Assembly (NCBI RefSeq): GCF_000744095.1
Contig: NZ_JQLI01000001.1
Location: 3,596,001-3,660,000, forward strand
Direction: 5' to 3'
DNA from: Cupriavidus necator A5-1
GTDB lineage: Bacteria; Pseudomonadota; Gammaproteobacteria; Burkholderiales; Burkholderiaceae
Length of the DNA stretch: 64,000 bases
In this document: positions 24,479 to 35,332 of the stretch, piece after piece
Layout: each line of letters opens with the position of its first letter
Numbering within the stretch: the first letter of the stretch is position 1
The notes under the pieces: model-generated
Told to the model about the DNA's origin: nothing
The model's database searches: none
What the model saw: only the letters and a program-made list of their open reading frames with translations
Position numbers and translations under genes: made by a program

Positions 24479-25935
24479 TTCTGCGATGCCACGGGCGACC
24501 ACACCCTGGCTCCCGCCACGCTGGAAGCCATGTTGCTGACCATGAACGATAAAATTGATGCTCGAACTCAGTATTTTCTTGCTTGTGCTCAAGACCTGTG
24601 TAGAGAAAATCTGGCTGGCATTGCGAGAACGGATTCGTACTTGCGACAACCAGATTATTTCTCGAGAGCTTCAGGGCACTATTATTTGATTCTCCGTGAG
24701 GCGGCAGGGCAGAAAGCGGTATTCCGCGTTCGTTATTTACAGGCGGAGTTTCCGGAGTTGGTACTGAACTATCTGACTGAAAGAGAACTGGCCGGGTATC
24801 CCGCACACGGTGTGTGGCAGTTCCATACCTGCGCTTGGCTCTATCGTAATGACATTGTAGACCTGGTATTAAAGGACGGAGAATCAGACTTGCCAGAGGC
24901 CGTCCGGCAAGCGATCTTCGGATCGGCCCATGCCGCTCGCCTCTATTATCTTCGCGATCTGCCGGCGAAGACGCACACTTGGGGAGTACGCCAGTTAGGT
25001 TGGGCTATGCGTTACGCGGAAAACGCGATATGCAAGCTACTGGGACTACTTAAAACAGGCGAGTATCAAATTCGAACCGTGGCGGGCCTGAATGAGGAGG
25101 ACATTGGCTGGCTGATGCATGCTAATGAAAACTGGCAGCCACTCGAACACCGGTTATTGGAAAATGTCGATGAATTTCGCCACACGGCGGCACGTCTGAG
25201 CGGAATTATAGAGTGCTATTCGAAACACATGGTCTCTTGCTACCGCGACACGCAACCCCTGGTTGCTGAGGAAGCCGAAGCACCACCCGAATCTATTCGG
25301 GCGATGACGGAGCCGATAGTGATGGCCATGAGCGACACATTCGGCAATCGTATGCTCTCGTATTATTTGCACGGAAGCGCCGCCCGGGGGGACATGAGAG
25401 CGGATTCTGATATTGACACCATGGCGGTATTCGATCACGTTGACGCAGAAATATTGGAACGTACTCGGCTTATACAGCGCAGCTTTAACAAGCTCACCAG
25501 CTCGGTTTATAGCGTTGACAACATCAAGCAATATCCGAAATTTCGTCGATATGGTTTGATTAATGGCACCCGACTACACCATCCGTCAGGTGGCCCGCGG
25601 GTATCTCGTGGCTGGCTGCTATGGCCGTCGCGCTCATTACATGCTTAGCCTGATGGTGAAGTTGGCAGACCATGGGTGCCTTCGCCCCTTGCAGCAACTT
25701 GAGTGCAACCATTATCCGGAAAACAGAGCAGCCGCAGCTGCAAATTTCTCTGGTCGCGAACAAGCACAAGCTCTGTTCCACCACGCGTCCAGGCTGACTG
25801 AAGAAGAGAGGTCTCTTTGGGCTCTTTGGGGCCCAGTTGTTGGAGGGCAAGCGCGATGGGATAGAACAGCGTTGGTTGGAATTGGACAACTTCGCTACTG
25901 AACTGGAAGAAAAAGCTAGGCAATACCTCGCCTGA
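24479..25935 (+). pseudogene. Frameshifted nucleotidyltransferase-domain gene (remnant)
   Basis: A coding-like stretch that moves through three frames. Frame one runs from just after a stop at 24473 (with ATGs at 24530 and 24542) to about 25560 and contains a polymerase-beta-type motif LHGSAARGDMRADSDIDT. The coding signal then seems to continue in a second frame (from 25560, MAPDYTIRQVARGYL) and in a third from about 25815 (LLEGKRDGIEQRW, ending RQYLA at 25935). The DNA is clearly less GC-rich and uses AT-ending codons, unlike its neighbours. I do not recognise the N-terminal half. I read this as a decayed, acquired gene. The alternative is two overlapping short genes, or sequencing errors. 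Confidence 0.5.
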
Positions 25936-26141
25936 ATTGTCAATGGCTTACTCGGGAGGTGAGTAATTCACTCCGGCGAAACGCCTGCCCTCTACCTGGC
26001 CGCTTTTGTCGGACCTCCACCGACACCCAAACCGGACTCCACCGAATCCACGGCCCCTGAACCGCCGCAGTATGATTCCCAAGTCTCCCGCCCCGGGAGC
26101 ATCGCGGCCGCCCGCTGGCCGCAGTGCATCAGGAGGCACGC

Positions 26142-27254
26142 TTGGCCCCAGCCCGGCCCCCGCAGGCTGAACCCGCCCCCGCCGGCGATCTCATCGTCGC
26201 CCGCCCGGAGGGCCTCTATTGCCCGCCCGGCGACTTCTATATCGATCCTTGGCGCCCGGTCGAGCGCGCCGTCATCACCCATGCCCATTCCGATCACGCA
26301 CGTTTCGGCCACGGTCACTACCTGTGCTCGGAACCCGGCCGGGGCGTGCTGTGGGCGCGCCTGCCCGGCATCCACCTGAACACGCTGCGCTACGGCGAAC
26401 GCATCACCCACCACGGCGTCACGCTGAGTCTGCATCCGGCCGGACATGTGCTGGGCTCGGCACAGGTACGCCTGGAATACCGCGGCCAGGTCTGGGTGGC
26501 CTCCGGCGACTACAAGCTCGAAGCCGACGGCACCTGCGATCCGTTCGAGCCAGTGCCGTGCGACACCTTCATCACCGAAAGCACCTTTGGCCTGCCGATC
26601 TACCGCTGGCCGCCGCAGGCGACGCTGATGGCGGAGATCTTCCACTGGTGGCAAACCAACGCGCAGGCCGGCCGCGCCAGCATCGTTTACGCCTACACCT
26701 TCGGCAAGGCCCAGCGCATCCTGCACGGCCTGCTGCGCCATGCCGGCGCCGACGGCATGCCCGGCCCGGTGGTCGTGCATGGCGCGCTGACCGTGCTCAA
26801 CGCCGCCTATGCCGAAGCCGGCGTGGCGTTGCCACCAATGGCGCTGGCCACGGAGCTGCCGCCGCGCAGCCCGCTGCTGCGCCAGGCGCTGGTGGTGGCG
26901 CCACCATCGGCGCAGCGTTCGACGTGGTTGCGGCGCTTCGGCGATGCGTCCGACGCCTTCGCCAGCGGCTGGATGCAGTTGCGCGGCACGCGCCGGCGCC
27001 GTGGCGTCGATCGCGGCTTTGCGCTGTCCGACCATGCCGACTGGCCCGGGTTGCTGAAAGCCATCGCCGCCACCGGCGCGGGCCGCATCATCGTGACCCA
27101 CGGCAACGTGCCGGTGATGGTGCGCTACCTGAACGAACGCGGCTGGCAGGCGCAGGCCTTCGACACCGAATACGGCGACGACGACGAATCCGCGCGCAGT
27201 GAAGCGCAGGTTGCGGAGCCGTCCGAGGCCAGCAACGAGGAGGCCGCGCCATGA
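26142..27254 (+). CDS. Ligase-associated DNA exonuclease (metallo-beta-lactamase fold)
   Basis: 370 residues. TTG at 26142 is the best start because a perfect AGGAGG lies 5 bases before it; GTG 26124 upstream lacks one. The metal-binding motif is ITHAHSDHARFG (about residues 46-57), with SGDYKLEADG, and later LSDHADWPGL and IVTHGN. This is the mRNA 3'-end-processing/exonuclease subgroup found next to ATP-dependent ligase and Lhr-type helicase genes, thought to trim DNA ends in repair. Its stop overlaps the ligase start by 4 bp, giving tight coupling with the three genes that follow. Confidence 0.9.
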   Translation: MAPARPPQAEPAPAGDLIVARPEGLYCPPGDFYIDPWRPVERAVITHAHSDHARFGHGHYLCSEPGRGVLWARLPGIHLNTLRYGERITHHGVTLSLHPAGHVLGSAQVRLEYRGQVWVASGDYKLEADGTCDPFEPVPCDTFITESTFGLPIYRWPPQATLMAEIFHWWQTNAQAGRASIVYAYTFGKAQRILHGLLRHAGADGMPGPVVVHGALTVLNAAYAEAGVALPPMALATELPPRSPLLRQALVVAPPSAQRSTWLRRFGDASDAFASGWMQLRGTRRRRGVDRGFALSDHADWPGLLKAIAATGAGRIIVTHGNVPVMVRYLNERGWQAQAFDTEYGDDDESARSEAQVAEPSEASNEEAAP

Positions 27255-28924
27255 AGGCGTTCGCCGACCTCTACGCCGCGCTCGATGGCACCACTTCTAC
27301 CAAGGCGCGGCTGGCCGAGTTGGTCGACTACCTGCGCGTCGCGCCGCCGGAAGACGCCGCCTGGGCCGTGTATTTCCTGGCCGGCGGCAAGCCGCGCCAG
27401 ATCGTGCCGGTGTCGCTGCTGCGCGAACTGGCGCGCCAGGCCGCGGACCTGCCAGACTGGCTGTTCGAGGAAAGCTACCAGGCCGTTGGCGACCTCGCCG
27501 AAACCATCGCCCTGCTGCTGCCCGACCCGATGGACGCCGATCACGCCGGCCTGGCTGAATGGGTCGAGCAACGCCTGCTGCCGCTGCGCGGGCTGCCGCC
27601 GGAGGAACTGATGCCACGCCTCGACGCACTGTGGCGGCGGCTCGACGCGCACGGCCGGCTGGTGCTGTTCAAGCTGATCACCGGCGCCTTCCGCGTGGGC
27701 GTGTCGCGGCTGCTGGTGACGCGTGCGCTGGGCGAAGTGGCAAATATCGATCCCAAGCGCGTGGCCGAGCGCATGGTCGGCTACACCGACCTGTCGGCCC
27801 GGCCCGATGCGGCACGCTTCCTCGCGCTGCTCGCGCCAGAGAGCGACGACGACCGCGAACTGCGCGCCAGCGGCCAGCCCTACCCGTTCTTCTTAGCCCA
27901 TCCACTGCAGGCACCGGTCGAGCAGTTCGAATCCGTGCTCGGCGCGCCGGAGAACTGGCTGGTCGAATGGAAGTGGGACGGCATCCGCGCGCAGCTTGTC
28001 CGGCGCGGCGGCCAGACCTGGCTGTGGTCGCGCGGCGAGGAGCTGATCACCGAACGCTTTCCGGAAATCCTGGAAGCGACCGGGCAACTGCCGGACGGCA
28101 CCGTGCTCGACGGCGAGATCGTGGTCTGGAAACAGGGCCGCGTGCAGCCCTTCGCATTGCTGCAGCAGCGCATCGGCCGCAAGACGCTGAGCGCCAGGCT
28201 GCTGCGCGAGGCGCCCGCCATCCTAATGGCCTATGACCTGCTCGAATGGGAGGGCGAGGACTGGCGCACCCGCCCGCAGGCCGAACGGCGCAGGCGGCTG
28301 GAACAGGTGGTGTCGGACTACGTCCATCCCTCGCTCGAACTCAGCCCGCTGGTCGAGGCCGAAAGCTGGGAACGCTTCGCGCGACTGCGCGACGCCTCGC
28401 GCGAACTCGGCGTCGAAGGCTTCATACTGAAGGCCACTAGCGCCGCCTACGGCGCCGGCCGCACCAAGGATGTAGGCGTCTGGTGGAAGTGGAAGATCGA
28501 CCCGTATTCTGTCGATGCGGTGCTGGTCTACGCGCAGCGCGGACATGGCCGCCGCGCCAGCCTCTACACCGACTTTACCTTCGCGGTCTGGAACGCCCCG
28601 CCCGGCACGCACGACCGCGCGCTGGTGCCATTCGCCAAGGCATATTCCGGACTGACCGATGAAGAGATGCGCGCGGTCGACGCGATCGTGCGCCGGACCA
28701 CGGTCGAGAAATTCGGGCCGGTGCGCAGCGTGGAGCCCACGCAGGTATTCGAACTCGGCTTCGAGGGCATCGCCCGCAGTAGCCGCCACAAGAGCGGCAT
28801 CGCGGTGCGCTTTCCACGCATGCTGCGCTGGCGCACCGACAAGCCCATCGAAGAAGCCGACACGCTGGCCACGCTGGAAGCAATGCTGCCGGCCGCTGCA
28901 GCGCAGCGGGAGGATGCGGCATGA
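27251..28924 (+). CDS. ATP-dependent DNA ligase (repair operon type)
   Basis: 557 residues. The nucleotidyl-accepting lysine is in [12 protein letters not shown] (about residue 241), with later motifs [10 protein letters not shown] (motif III), the FEGFILK-like [11 protein letters not shown] (motif IV) and [15 protein letters not shown] (motif V). The N-terminal alpha-helical domain (residues 1-200) is the DNA-binding domain of this subgroup. It seals nicks using ATP. The gene lies between exonuclease and helicase, each overlapping by 4 bp, the standard bacterial four-gene arrangement. An LigD-type polymerase or Ku gene is not present here. Confidence 0.93.
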   Translation: MKAFADLYAALDGTTSTKARLAELVDYLRVAPPEDAAWAVYFLAGGKPRQIVPVSLLRELARQAADLPDWLFEESYQAVGDLAETIALLLPDPMDADHAGLAEWVEQRLLPLRGLPPEELMPRLDALWRRLDAHGRLVLFKLITGAFRVGVSRLLVTRALGEVANIDPKRVAERMVGYTDLSARPDAARFLALLAPESDDDRELRASGQPYPFFLAHPLQAPVEQFESVLGAPENWLVEWKWDGIRAQLVRRGGQTWLWSRGEELITERFPEILEATGQLPDGTVLDGEIVVWKQGRVQPFALLQQRIGRKTLSARLLREAPAILMAYDLLEWEGEDWRTRPQAERRRRLEQVVSDYVHPSLELSPLVEAESWERFARLRDASRELGVEGFILKATSAAYGAGRTKDVGVWWKWKIDPYSVDAVLVYAQRGHGRRASLYTDFTFAVWNAPPGTHDRALVPFAKAYSGLTDEEMRAVDAIVRRTTVEKFGPVRSVEPTQVFELGFEGIARSSRHKSGIAVRFPRMLRWRTDKPIEEADTLATLEAMLPAAAAQREDAA

Positions 28925-31608
28925 GCCCGCCGCGCGCCGCGCGCCAGCCCGCCGAAGAAACCGCTACCGAGCCGCTGACAATCGCCCAGGGCCTGTCGGC
29001 GCTGTTCGACGTGCGCGGCTGGCAACCGTTCGCCTTCCAGCGCGAGGTCTGGACCGCGATCGCGCACGGCCAGAGCGGGCTGCTGCATGCCACCACCGGC
29101 ACCGGCAAGACCTATGCGGCATGGCTGGGCGCGCTGATGGCGTTCGGCACGCCGCGCGCGGCACCGTCCCACGACAAACCCGCGCCGCCGCTGACAGTGC
29201 TGTGGCTGACGCCGATGCGCGCCCTTGCCGCCGACACCACGCGCGCCTTGCAGGCGCCGCTGCCCGAACTGGACCTGGACTGGACCGTCGCACTGCGCAC
29301 CGGCGACACCGGCAGCGCCGAGCGCGCCGCGCTGCAGCGCCGGCTGCCTACCGCGCTGGTCACCACGCCCGAAAGCCTGACGCTGATGCTGACGCGCGCG
29401 GATGCGCACGAAACGCTGCGCCGCGTGCGCATGGTGGTGGTCGACGAATGGCACGAACTGCTCGGCAACAAGCGCGGCGTGCAGGTGCAGCTCGCGCTGG
29501 CGCGGCTGCGGCAGTGGCAGCCGGCGCTGATGGTGTGGGGGCTGTCAGCCACGCTGGGCAATCTGCCTCATGCGGCCGACGTGCTGCTGTCCGGCGTGCC
29601 TGACGAGCGGCGCGTGCTGGTGCACGGGCATACGCCCAAGAAACTGGTGATCGACACGCTGCTGCCCGACAACGCCAGCCGCTTCCCATTTGCCGGCCAC
29701 CTCGGCCTGTCAATGCTGCCGCACGTGGTCGAGGAGCTGGCGCACAGCGGCACCACGCTGGTATTCCTCAACACCCGCTCGCAGGCCGAGCTGTGGTACC
29801 AGGCGCTGCTCGACGCACGGCCGGACTGGGCCGGCGAGATCGCGCTGCACCACGGCTCGCTCGACCGTGACGTGCGTGAATGGGTCGAACTGAATCTGAA
29901 GAACGGCATGTTGCGCGCGGTGGTATGCACCTCCAGCCTTGACCTCGGGGTGGACTTTTTGCCGGTGGAACGCGTGCTGCAGGTCGGCTCTCCCAAGGGC
30001 GTGGCCCGGCTGCTGCAGCGCGCCGGCCGCTCCGGCCACGCGCCGGGACGCGCTTCGCGCGTGACCGTAGTGCCCACGCACAGCCTGGAACTGGTGGAAG
30101 CGGTGGCGGCACGGCACGCGGTACAAGCCGGCCGCATCGAGGCGCGCGAGTCCCCCGACAAGCCGCTCGACGTGCTGGTGCAGCACCTGGTAACGGTGGC
30201 GCTCGGCGGCGGCTTCCGCCCGGAAGCACTTCTGGCCGAGGTACGCTCAGCGTGGGCCTACCGCAACCTGACCGACGAAGAATGGCAATGGTGCCTGGAC
30301 TTCGTGCGTCAGGGCGGCGCCACGCTGTCGGCCTATCCCGACTTCCGCCGCGCGGTGCCGGACGAGGAAGGCGTCTGGCGCGTGCCGGACATGGGGCTCG
30401 CGCGGCGCCACCGCATAAGCGTGGGCACCATCGTCAGCGATGCCACCATGCAGGTGCGCTACTGGAGCCGCGCGGGCAGCGGCGGCGCCTCGCTCGGCAC
30501 GGTCGAGGAAGGCTTTATCGCGCGGCTGGCGCCGGGCGACTGCTTCCTGTTTGGCGGCCGCTTGCTGGAGCTGGTGCGCGTGCAGGAAATGACCGCCTAC
30601 GTGCGCCGCGCCACCGGCAACCGCCCGGTGGTGCCGCGCTGGAATGGCGGCAAGATGCCGATGTCGACCGAGCTGGCCGAAGCCGTGATCGACACGCTCG
30701 AAGCCGCCGCCGCGGGCCGGCTCGATCCGCGCGCTACGCCCGAGCTGCCGCTGATCCAGCCGCTGGTGGACCTGCAGGCGCAGTGGTCGGCCCTGCCCAC
30801 CCGCCATACGTTGCTGGCCGAGTCGTTGCACTCGCGCGAGGGCTGGCACCTGTTCCTGTACCCGTTCGCTGGCCGCTCGGTCCATCTGGGGCTCGGCAGC
30901 CTGCTGGCCTGGCGCCTGGGGCAGAAGGTGCCGGCCACGTTCTCGGTCGCGGTCAACGACTACGGGCTTGAATTGCTGGCCTCCGCGCCGCTGGACTGGG
31001 CCCATTGGCTGCCGCAGGTGCTGGCCGAGGAGCGCCAGCGCGACCTCGCCGCCGACGTGCTGGGCAGCCTCAACGCGGGCGAGCTGTCGCTGCGCCGCTT
31101 CCGCGAGATCGCGCGCGTGGCCGGTCTGATCTTCCAGGGCTACCCCGGCGCGCCCAAGAGCGCGCGCCAGCTACAGGCTTCGTCGAGCCTGTTCTACGAG
31201 GTCTTCCGCAAGCACGATCCCGGCAACCTGCTGCTCGGCCAGGCCGAGCGCGAGGTACTGATGCAAGAGCTGGATGCGCACCGGCTGGCCGATACGCTCG
31301 AACGCCTGTCGGCGCTGAAGCTCGACCTGCATGAACTGAAGCGGCCCACGCCGCTGTCGTTCCCGCTGGTGGTGGAGTTCCTGCGTGAGAAGCTGAGCAC
31401 CGAGAAGCTGGCCGACCGCATCGCCCGCATGCTGGCAGATCTGGAACTGGCGGCGGGTCCGGAGCCGGGAGAAGCGGAAAACATGCCGGCCGACGCAGTG
31501 GCAGAAGCCGCCCGATTCGGCATGGCAGACCACGCCGGCCCGTCCGGGCGCCCGCCACGCAAGCCGCGCCGGGTGCGCAAGCCTTCGAAGCCCTTACCGC
31601 TGCTATGA
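28921..31608 (+). CDS. Ligase-associated Lhr-type DExH helicase
   Basis: 895 residues, the typical size. Walker A is ATTGTGKT (residues 57-64), motif II is VVDEWHEL, the SAT motif is in WGLSATLG, and the second RecA domain has [11 protein letters not shown] and QRAGRSGH. The region after about residue 430 is the winged helix and Lhr-specific domain. Lhr proteins unwind DNA 3'-5' and are DNA-damage inducible in mycobacteria; the shorter Lhr used here is the operon form. It overlaps both neighbours by 4 bp. Confidence 0.93.
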   Translation: MSPPRAARQPAEETATEPLTIAQGLSALFDVRGWQPFAFQREVWTAIAHGQSGLLHATTGTGKTYAAWLGALMAFGTPRAAPSHDKPAPPLTVLWLTPMRALAADTTRALQAPLPELDLDWTVALRTGDTGSAERAALQRRLPTALVTTPESLTLMLTRADAHETLRRVRMVVVDEWHELLGNKRGVQVQLALARLRQWQPALMVWGLSATLGNLPHAADVLLSGVPDERRVLVHGHTPKKLVIDTLLPDNASRFPFAGHLGLSMLPHVVEELAHSGTTLVFLNTRSQAELWYQALLDARPDWAGEIALHHGSLDRDVREWVELNLKNGMLRAVVCTSSLDLGVDFLPVERVLQVGSPKGVARLLQRAGRSGHAPGRASRVTVVPTHSLELVEAVAARHAVQAGRIEARESPDKPLDVLVQHLVTVALGGGFRPEALLAEVRSAWAYRNLTDEEWQWCLDFVRQGGATLSAYPDFRRAVPDEEGVWRVPDMGLARRHRISVGTIVSDATMQVRYWSRAGSGGASLGTVEEGFIARLAPGDCFLFGGRLLELVRVQEMTAYVRRATGNRPVVPRWNGGKMPMSTELAEAVIDTLEAAAAGRLDPRATPELPLIQPLVDLQAQWSALPTRHTLLAESLHSREGWHLFLYPFAGRSVHLGLGSLLAWRLGQKVPATFSVAVNDYGLELLASAPLDWAHWLPQVLAEERQRDLAADVLGSLNAGELSLRRFREIARVAGLIFQGYPGAPKSARQLQASSSLFYEVFRKHDPGNLLLGQAEREVLMQELDAHRLADTLERLSALKLDLHELKRPTPLSFPLVVEFLREKLSTEKLADRIARMLADLELAAGPEPGEAENMPADAVAEAARFGMADHAGPSGRPPRKPRRVRKPSKPLPLL

Positions 31609-32312
31609 ACCCGGATGCCCGCACATTGGAAGCGCACGGCGCCTTCACCGTAACCGCCGCCGGCGAGACGCTGTGGCTGCTGCCCGAGCATGCGATCTGG
31701 TGGCCTGCGGCCGGCATGCTGATGGTGGCGGATGTCCACTTCGGCAAGGCCGCGGCGTTCCGCGCGCTGGGGCAGCCGGTGCCGCACGGCACCACCGGCG
31801 ACAACCTGGCGCTGCTGACCCGGCTGACCCGGCAACTGCCGGTGGAAGAACTGGTGTTCCTCGGCGACTTCCTGCACGCGCGCGCCGCGCGCACGCAGGC
31901 GGTGCTGCAGGCGCTCGATCACTGGCGGCACGGGCTGCCGCCGCAGGCACGCTGCACCCTGGTACGCGGCAACCACGATGCCCGCGCCGGTGACCCGCCG
32001 GAGTCGATGGACATCGCCGTGGTGACGGAACCCGCGGTGGCGGGCCCGTTCGCGCTATGCCATATGCCCGGCGTTTCGCCGCAGGGTTACGTGCTGGCCG
32101 GCCACTTGCACCCGGCTTGCCTGCTGCGCGGTGCAGGCGCGGACAGCCTGCGCCTGCCCTGCTTCCTGTTCGGCCCGCGCGGCGCCATCCTGCCCGCCTT
32201 CGGCGCCTTCACGGGCCACGCCACGGTGCGGCCGCAGCCGGATGAGCGCGCCTATGTGGTCGGCGGCGGCCGGGTCTGGCCGGTGGGGCGTCCCGCTCAG
32301 AACAGCGTATAG
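31605..32312 (+). CDS. pdeM: Ligase-associated DNA-damage-response endonuclease PdeM
   Basis: 235 residues with the calcineurin-like phosphoesterase motifs: [35 protein letters not shown] and [11 protein letters not shown]. PdeM acts with the ligase, helicase and exonuclease in the same operon, presumably processing damaged DNA. It starts in a 4-bp overlap with the helicase gene. Its 3' end overlaps the convergent SDR gene by 16 bp. Confidence 0.9.
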   Translation: MNPDARTLEAHGAFTVTAAGETLWLLPEHAIWWPAAGMLMVADVHFGKAAAFRALGQPVPHGTTGDNLALLTRLTRQLPVEELVFLGDFLHARAARTQAVLQALDHWRHGLPPQARCTLVRGNHDARAGDPPESMDIAVVTEPAVAGPFALCHMPGVSPQGYVLAGHLHPACLLRGAGADSLRLPCFLFGPRGAILPAFGAFTGHATVRPQPDERAYVVGGGRVWPVGRPAQNSV

Positions 32313-33067
32313 CCGCCGTCGATGACGAAGGTATCGCCCGTGTGATAGGCCGACGCCGGGCTCATCAGGTAGACCGCGATGCCGGCGAAGTCGCTGCCCT
32401 CGCCCCAGCGACGCATCGGCACGCGCTTGTGCACCATCTCCTGGAACGCGTCGTTGGCCTGCGCCGCGCCGGTCATCTCGGTCTTGATCCAGCCCGGCAG
32501 GATCGAATGGGCGCGGATGCCTTTGCGCGCATACTCGACGGCCAGCCCGCGCATCATGGAGATCACGCCGCCCTTGGTCGCGGCATAGTGCTCCGAGCGC
32601 GGCGCGCCCTCGATCGCCGCCACCGACGCCGTGGTGCAAAGCACGCCGCCCTCGCCCTGCGCCAGCATCTGCCGCACCGCGGCCCGCAGCGTGAAAAACG
32701 CGCCGTCCAGGTTCACGCGCATGGTCTTGCGCCAGACCTCCGCCGTCATGGCGTCGAACGGGCTCTTGTTGCCGCCGACGCCCGCATTGGCAAAGCAGCC
32801 GTCGATACGGCCCAGCGCGGCGATGGTCCGCTGCATGGCGCCATCGACCGCCTGCTCGTCGCCCACGTCGCAGAGCTCGGCATGCACCTTGCGGCCGTGC
32901 TGCTTCAGCCGGTCGGCCGCCGCGGCATTCTTGTCCGCGTTGGTGCCCCAGATTGCGATATCGGCTCCGGCCGCAGCCAGCCCTTCGGCAATGCCCAGGC
33001 CGATGCCGCCGTTGCCGCCGGTCACCAGCGCCACTTTTCCTGTCAGGTCGAACGGGTGCTTGCTCAT
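32297..33067 (-). CDS. SDR-family oxidoreductase (3-ketoacyl reductase type)
   Basis: 256 residues from ATG 33067 (GAGGAGACAGAGAG lies before it). The NAD(P) motif is VTGGNGGIGLGIAEG (about residue 16), the NAG-type motif is FANAGVGGNKSPF, and the active-site YxxxK is in SEHYAATKGGV. The C-terminus VIDGGYTLF is normal. It oxidises or reduces a hydroxyl/keto group, substrate unknown. It is convergent with pdeM. Confidence 0.9.
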   Translation of the reverse strand: MSKHPFDLTGKVALVTGGNGGIGLGIAEGLAAAGADIAIWGTNADKNAAAADRLKQHGRKVHAELCDVGDEQAVDGAMQRTIAALGRIDGCFANAGVGGNKSPFDAMTAEVWRKTMRVNLDGAFFTLRAAVRQMLAQGEGGVLCTTASVAAIEGAPRSEHYAATKGGVISMMRGLAVEYARKGIRAHSILPGWIKTEMTGAAQANDAFQEMVHKRVPMRRWGEGSDFAGIAVYLMSPASAYHTGDTFVIDGGYTLF

Positions 33068-33256
33068 GTCTCTCTGTCTCCTCGGGGTGGTCTGTCGCTG
33101 CCTTGGTCGGACATTGTTGACATCACGGGCGGCAAAGCTCGTCGTCGGAATGGATGAAATTTGGGCGCGCAGTGCCGCAGGCCGCCGTCGGGCTTGCAGA
33201 GAGTATTTGGACGGGGCAGCGGGGGGATGCGTGACGATAGCCACGCCGCAATGCGG

Positions 33257-33290
33257 ATAGCCCAGCGGAACTGGCTGGGCTATTTTCGTT
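33257..33290 (+). terminator. Intrinsic terminator without an annotated gene
   Basis: A perfect 10-bp stem ATAGCCCAGC (33257-33266) and GCTGGGCTAT (33274-33283), a 7-base loop, and then TTTTCGTT. The T-run is on the plus strand, but no plus-strand gene ends here. It may terminate a small non-coding RNA from 33068-33256. Confidence 0.75.
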
Positions 33291-33437
33291 GGGTATGCCG
33301 GGCGCGCGGGTCAGTGGATCGGCGCGAGCGCAGTGCTGCAGCGCGCGCCAACTCCCGCTGAGCGCGCCGAGGACGTCCGCGACTTGCTTGGTTCAGCGCG
33401 TGGGGCGTGAGGCATGCTCAATCGCCTTTCACGGGAG

Positions 33438-33509
33438 CTATCGCAAGCCGAAGAAACTGAGTACCGCGAGGATGATGACAACGGCTCCAACCAGCCAGAC
33501 TATGTTCAT
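33438..33509 (-). CDS. 23-residue single-pass membrane peptide
   Basis: A frame of only 24 codons: MNIVWLVGAVVIILAVLSFF then GLR and a stop. It is one hydrophobic helix with a short basic end, like many uncharacterised small membrane proteins in proteobacteria. It is well supported by AAGGAGAG, ending 5 bases before the ATG at 33509. It stands alone, in opposite orientation to the LysR gene at 34015. The role is unknown. Confidence 0.65.
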   Translation of the reverse strand: MNIVWLVGAVVIILAVLSFFGLR

Positions 33510-34014
33510 GACAGCTCTCCTTGTTCCAAAGGTATCGGCGCTAGTAAGGTCGAAAACCGACTGACGGCCTTTTGCGCGTGGGAAGGTCGACTTGGGTAAC
33601 TCATCCAACCTCGCGCCGGCGATATGCCCATCGCTATCAAGAACCCCGCAACTTTCGTGCCGTCACGGGGCTGGTGCATTTACCTCCCCTCGCGGTGCAA
33701 TTCATGGCCAGCACAAGCGACTGAGAGGGTCAGGAACCTCTCTTATTACAAAGAACGACGGGTTTTAATTACAAACTCCGGTGACAGCAGCGGCTTGCAT
33801 CGACTGCTTTATCCCGGCCCACGCTCAAACTGCACATTTCGCGTACTGCGAGCCTCGGCAACAGCCACGTCGGCGCATCGCCAACCGTCGCGAGGCATAG
33901 TGCAAGCCATTGGTCCGCGTGGTTTCCAGCCGTGGGCAGTGGAAGGCAACGGCCGTCGAATCCAGCCGTGATTCGCACTATGATGCCCACATCCCCAACC
34001 CCCAGTTGCCAATC
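33510..34014. other. Gap without a supported gene
   Basis: About 500 bases with scattered short frames but none with a ribosome site or known motif. The AT-richer 33740-33780 part may hold the promoter for the membrane peptide (minus) or LysR gene (plus). Confidence 0.4.
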
Positions 34015-34944
34015 ATGGACAAGGCCCGCGTCCTCACCCTCTTCCTCGGCGTCGTTCGAGCCAATAGCTTTCATCGCGCGGCGGTCGAGGCCGGCGTAAC
34101 GCCCCAGGCCGCCAGCAAGGCCGTGCGCACGCTGGAAGACCACCTCGGCGTACGCCTGCTCCACCGCACCACCCGCAAGCTCAGCCTCACCACCGAAGGC
34201 GCCCGCCTGTTCGAGCTGGCCGCGCCCGGCATGCGCCAGCTCGACGAGGCGCTCGAACTGGTCCGCAGCAGCAGGAGCGACGACGACGGCCTGATCCGCC
34301 TGACCGCGCCGCCGTCGCTCGGCAGCCGCGTGCTGGTGCCGCTGGTGCGGGGCTTTCGCGAGCAGTACCCCGGCATCACCTTCGATGTGGTGCTGAGCGA
34401 CCTCTTCACGGACCTGGTCGAAGCCAAGATCGATGTCGGCTTCCGCGTCGGCACCAGCCCGGGCCAGAACCTGGTGGCGCGGCGGCTGTGCGACCTGCCG
34501 CTGGTTATCTGCGCGTCCCCGGACTACCTGGCACGACACGGCGAGCCGGCCTTCCTCGACGACCTGCTGCAGCACCAGTGCACCGGCTTCCGGCGTCCCT
34601 CGACCGGGCGCGTGGTGCCGTGGGAGCTGCAGGTGGACGGCGACCTGGTCTACCAGGAGGTTCCTGCGGTGGCGAGCTTCAATGACGTCGAAACCGAGGT
34701 CGAGGCGGTGCGGTCCGGTATGGGCATCGGCCAATTGCCCGCCTACATGATCCACGCCGACCTGGTCAGCGGGCGACTGAAGGCGATCCTGCCGGGGTAC
34801 AGCAGCAGCAATGTCGGCATGTACATGTACTACCCGCATCGCAGCCAGATGCCGGTGCGGGTCCGGCGGTTTATCGACTTCGTGGTCGAGGCGAGCCGGG
34901 GCGCGGAGCAGGCGCTGTCGCGGCTGGTGGGGATCGTGGCCTGA
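34015..34944 (+). CDS. LysR-family transcriptional regulator
   Basis: 309 residues from ATG 34015 (MDKARVLTLFLGVVRANSFH). The N-terminal helix-turn-helix is AAVEAGVTPQAASKAVRTLEDHLGVRLLHRTTR, followed by the usual periplasmic-binding-like effector domain. It is the AaeR/PtxR-like subgroup that ends near residue 300. A T-N11-A box (35237-35251) lies between it and the acyl-CoA operon that starts at 35333, so it is the likely activator of that operon, same strand. Confidence 0.88.
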   Translation: MDKARVLTLFLGVVRANSFHRAAVEAGVTPQAASKAVRTLEDHLGVRLLHRTTRKLSLTTEGARLFELAAPGMRQLDEALELVRSSRSDDDGLIRLTAPPSLGSRVLVPLVRGFREQYPGITFDVVLSDLFTDLVEAKIDVGFRVGTSPGQNLVARRLCDLPLVICASPDYLARHGEPAFLDDLLQHQCTGFRRPSTGRVVPWELQVDGDLVYQEVPAVASFNDVETEVEAVRSGMGIGQLPAYMIHADLVSGRLKAILPGYSSSNVGMYMYYPHRSQMPVRVRRFIDFVVEASRGAEQALSRLVGIVA

Positions 34945-34993
34945 GCCTCTTCACAACCGCTTGTTTGCAACGACGACGACAGCAGCAGGCACC

Positions 34994-35140
34994 CCTCTCT
35001 CGCGTGCGGGAGGGGTGGGGAGAGGGCAGGCGTGTCAAAGGCAGACGCCCGTGGGTTAAAACCGTTGGCCCCGCTTGATGTGGTACCTAGCTAAACCACC
35101 CCTCACCCCGGTCCCTCTCCCCCCTGAGGGGAGAGGGAGA
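34994..35140. repeat. REP-like palindromic repeats
   Basis: Two imperfect copies of a C/T-rich palindrome: CCCCTCTCTCGCGTGCGGGA-GGGG at 34994 and CCCTCTCCCCCCTGAGGGGAGAGGG near 35113. The first continues into GGGGAGAGGGCAGGCGTGTC, matching the element at 57453-57497 read in reverse and resembling 48095-48126. The rest of the 388-bp gap (34945-35332) carries no gene. Confidence 0.6.
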
Positions 35141-35236
35141 ACACCATCCTTAGGCTAGTTCCGGCGGCGTTGGCGCACCCAACACCGCGCGCTTCTGCCC
35201 GCCGCCAAAGCGCGTCTCCAAACGCCCCCCTTTCGC

Positions 35237-35251
35237 TTGATTTTTTCTCAA
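35237..35251. promoter_or_regulatory. LysR-type box upstream of the acyl-CoA operon
   Basis: TTGATTTTTTCTCAA is a T-N11-A inverted repeat (TTGA-N7-TCAA) about 80 bp before the first gene of the operon, fitting the LysR regulator at 34015. Confidence 0.45.
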
Positions 35252-35332
35252 CCGAAAAGGCCGGAAATATCGTTTGTCGCGCAGCCCGCCGACGACAACT
35301 ATTACGCCAAGGCCAACCCACAGGAGACAGCC

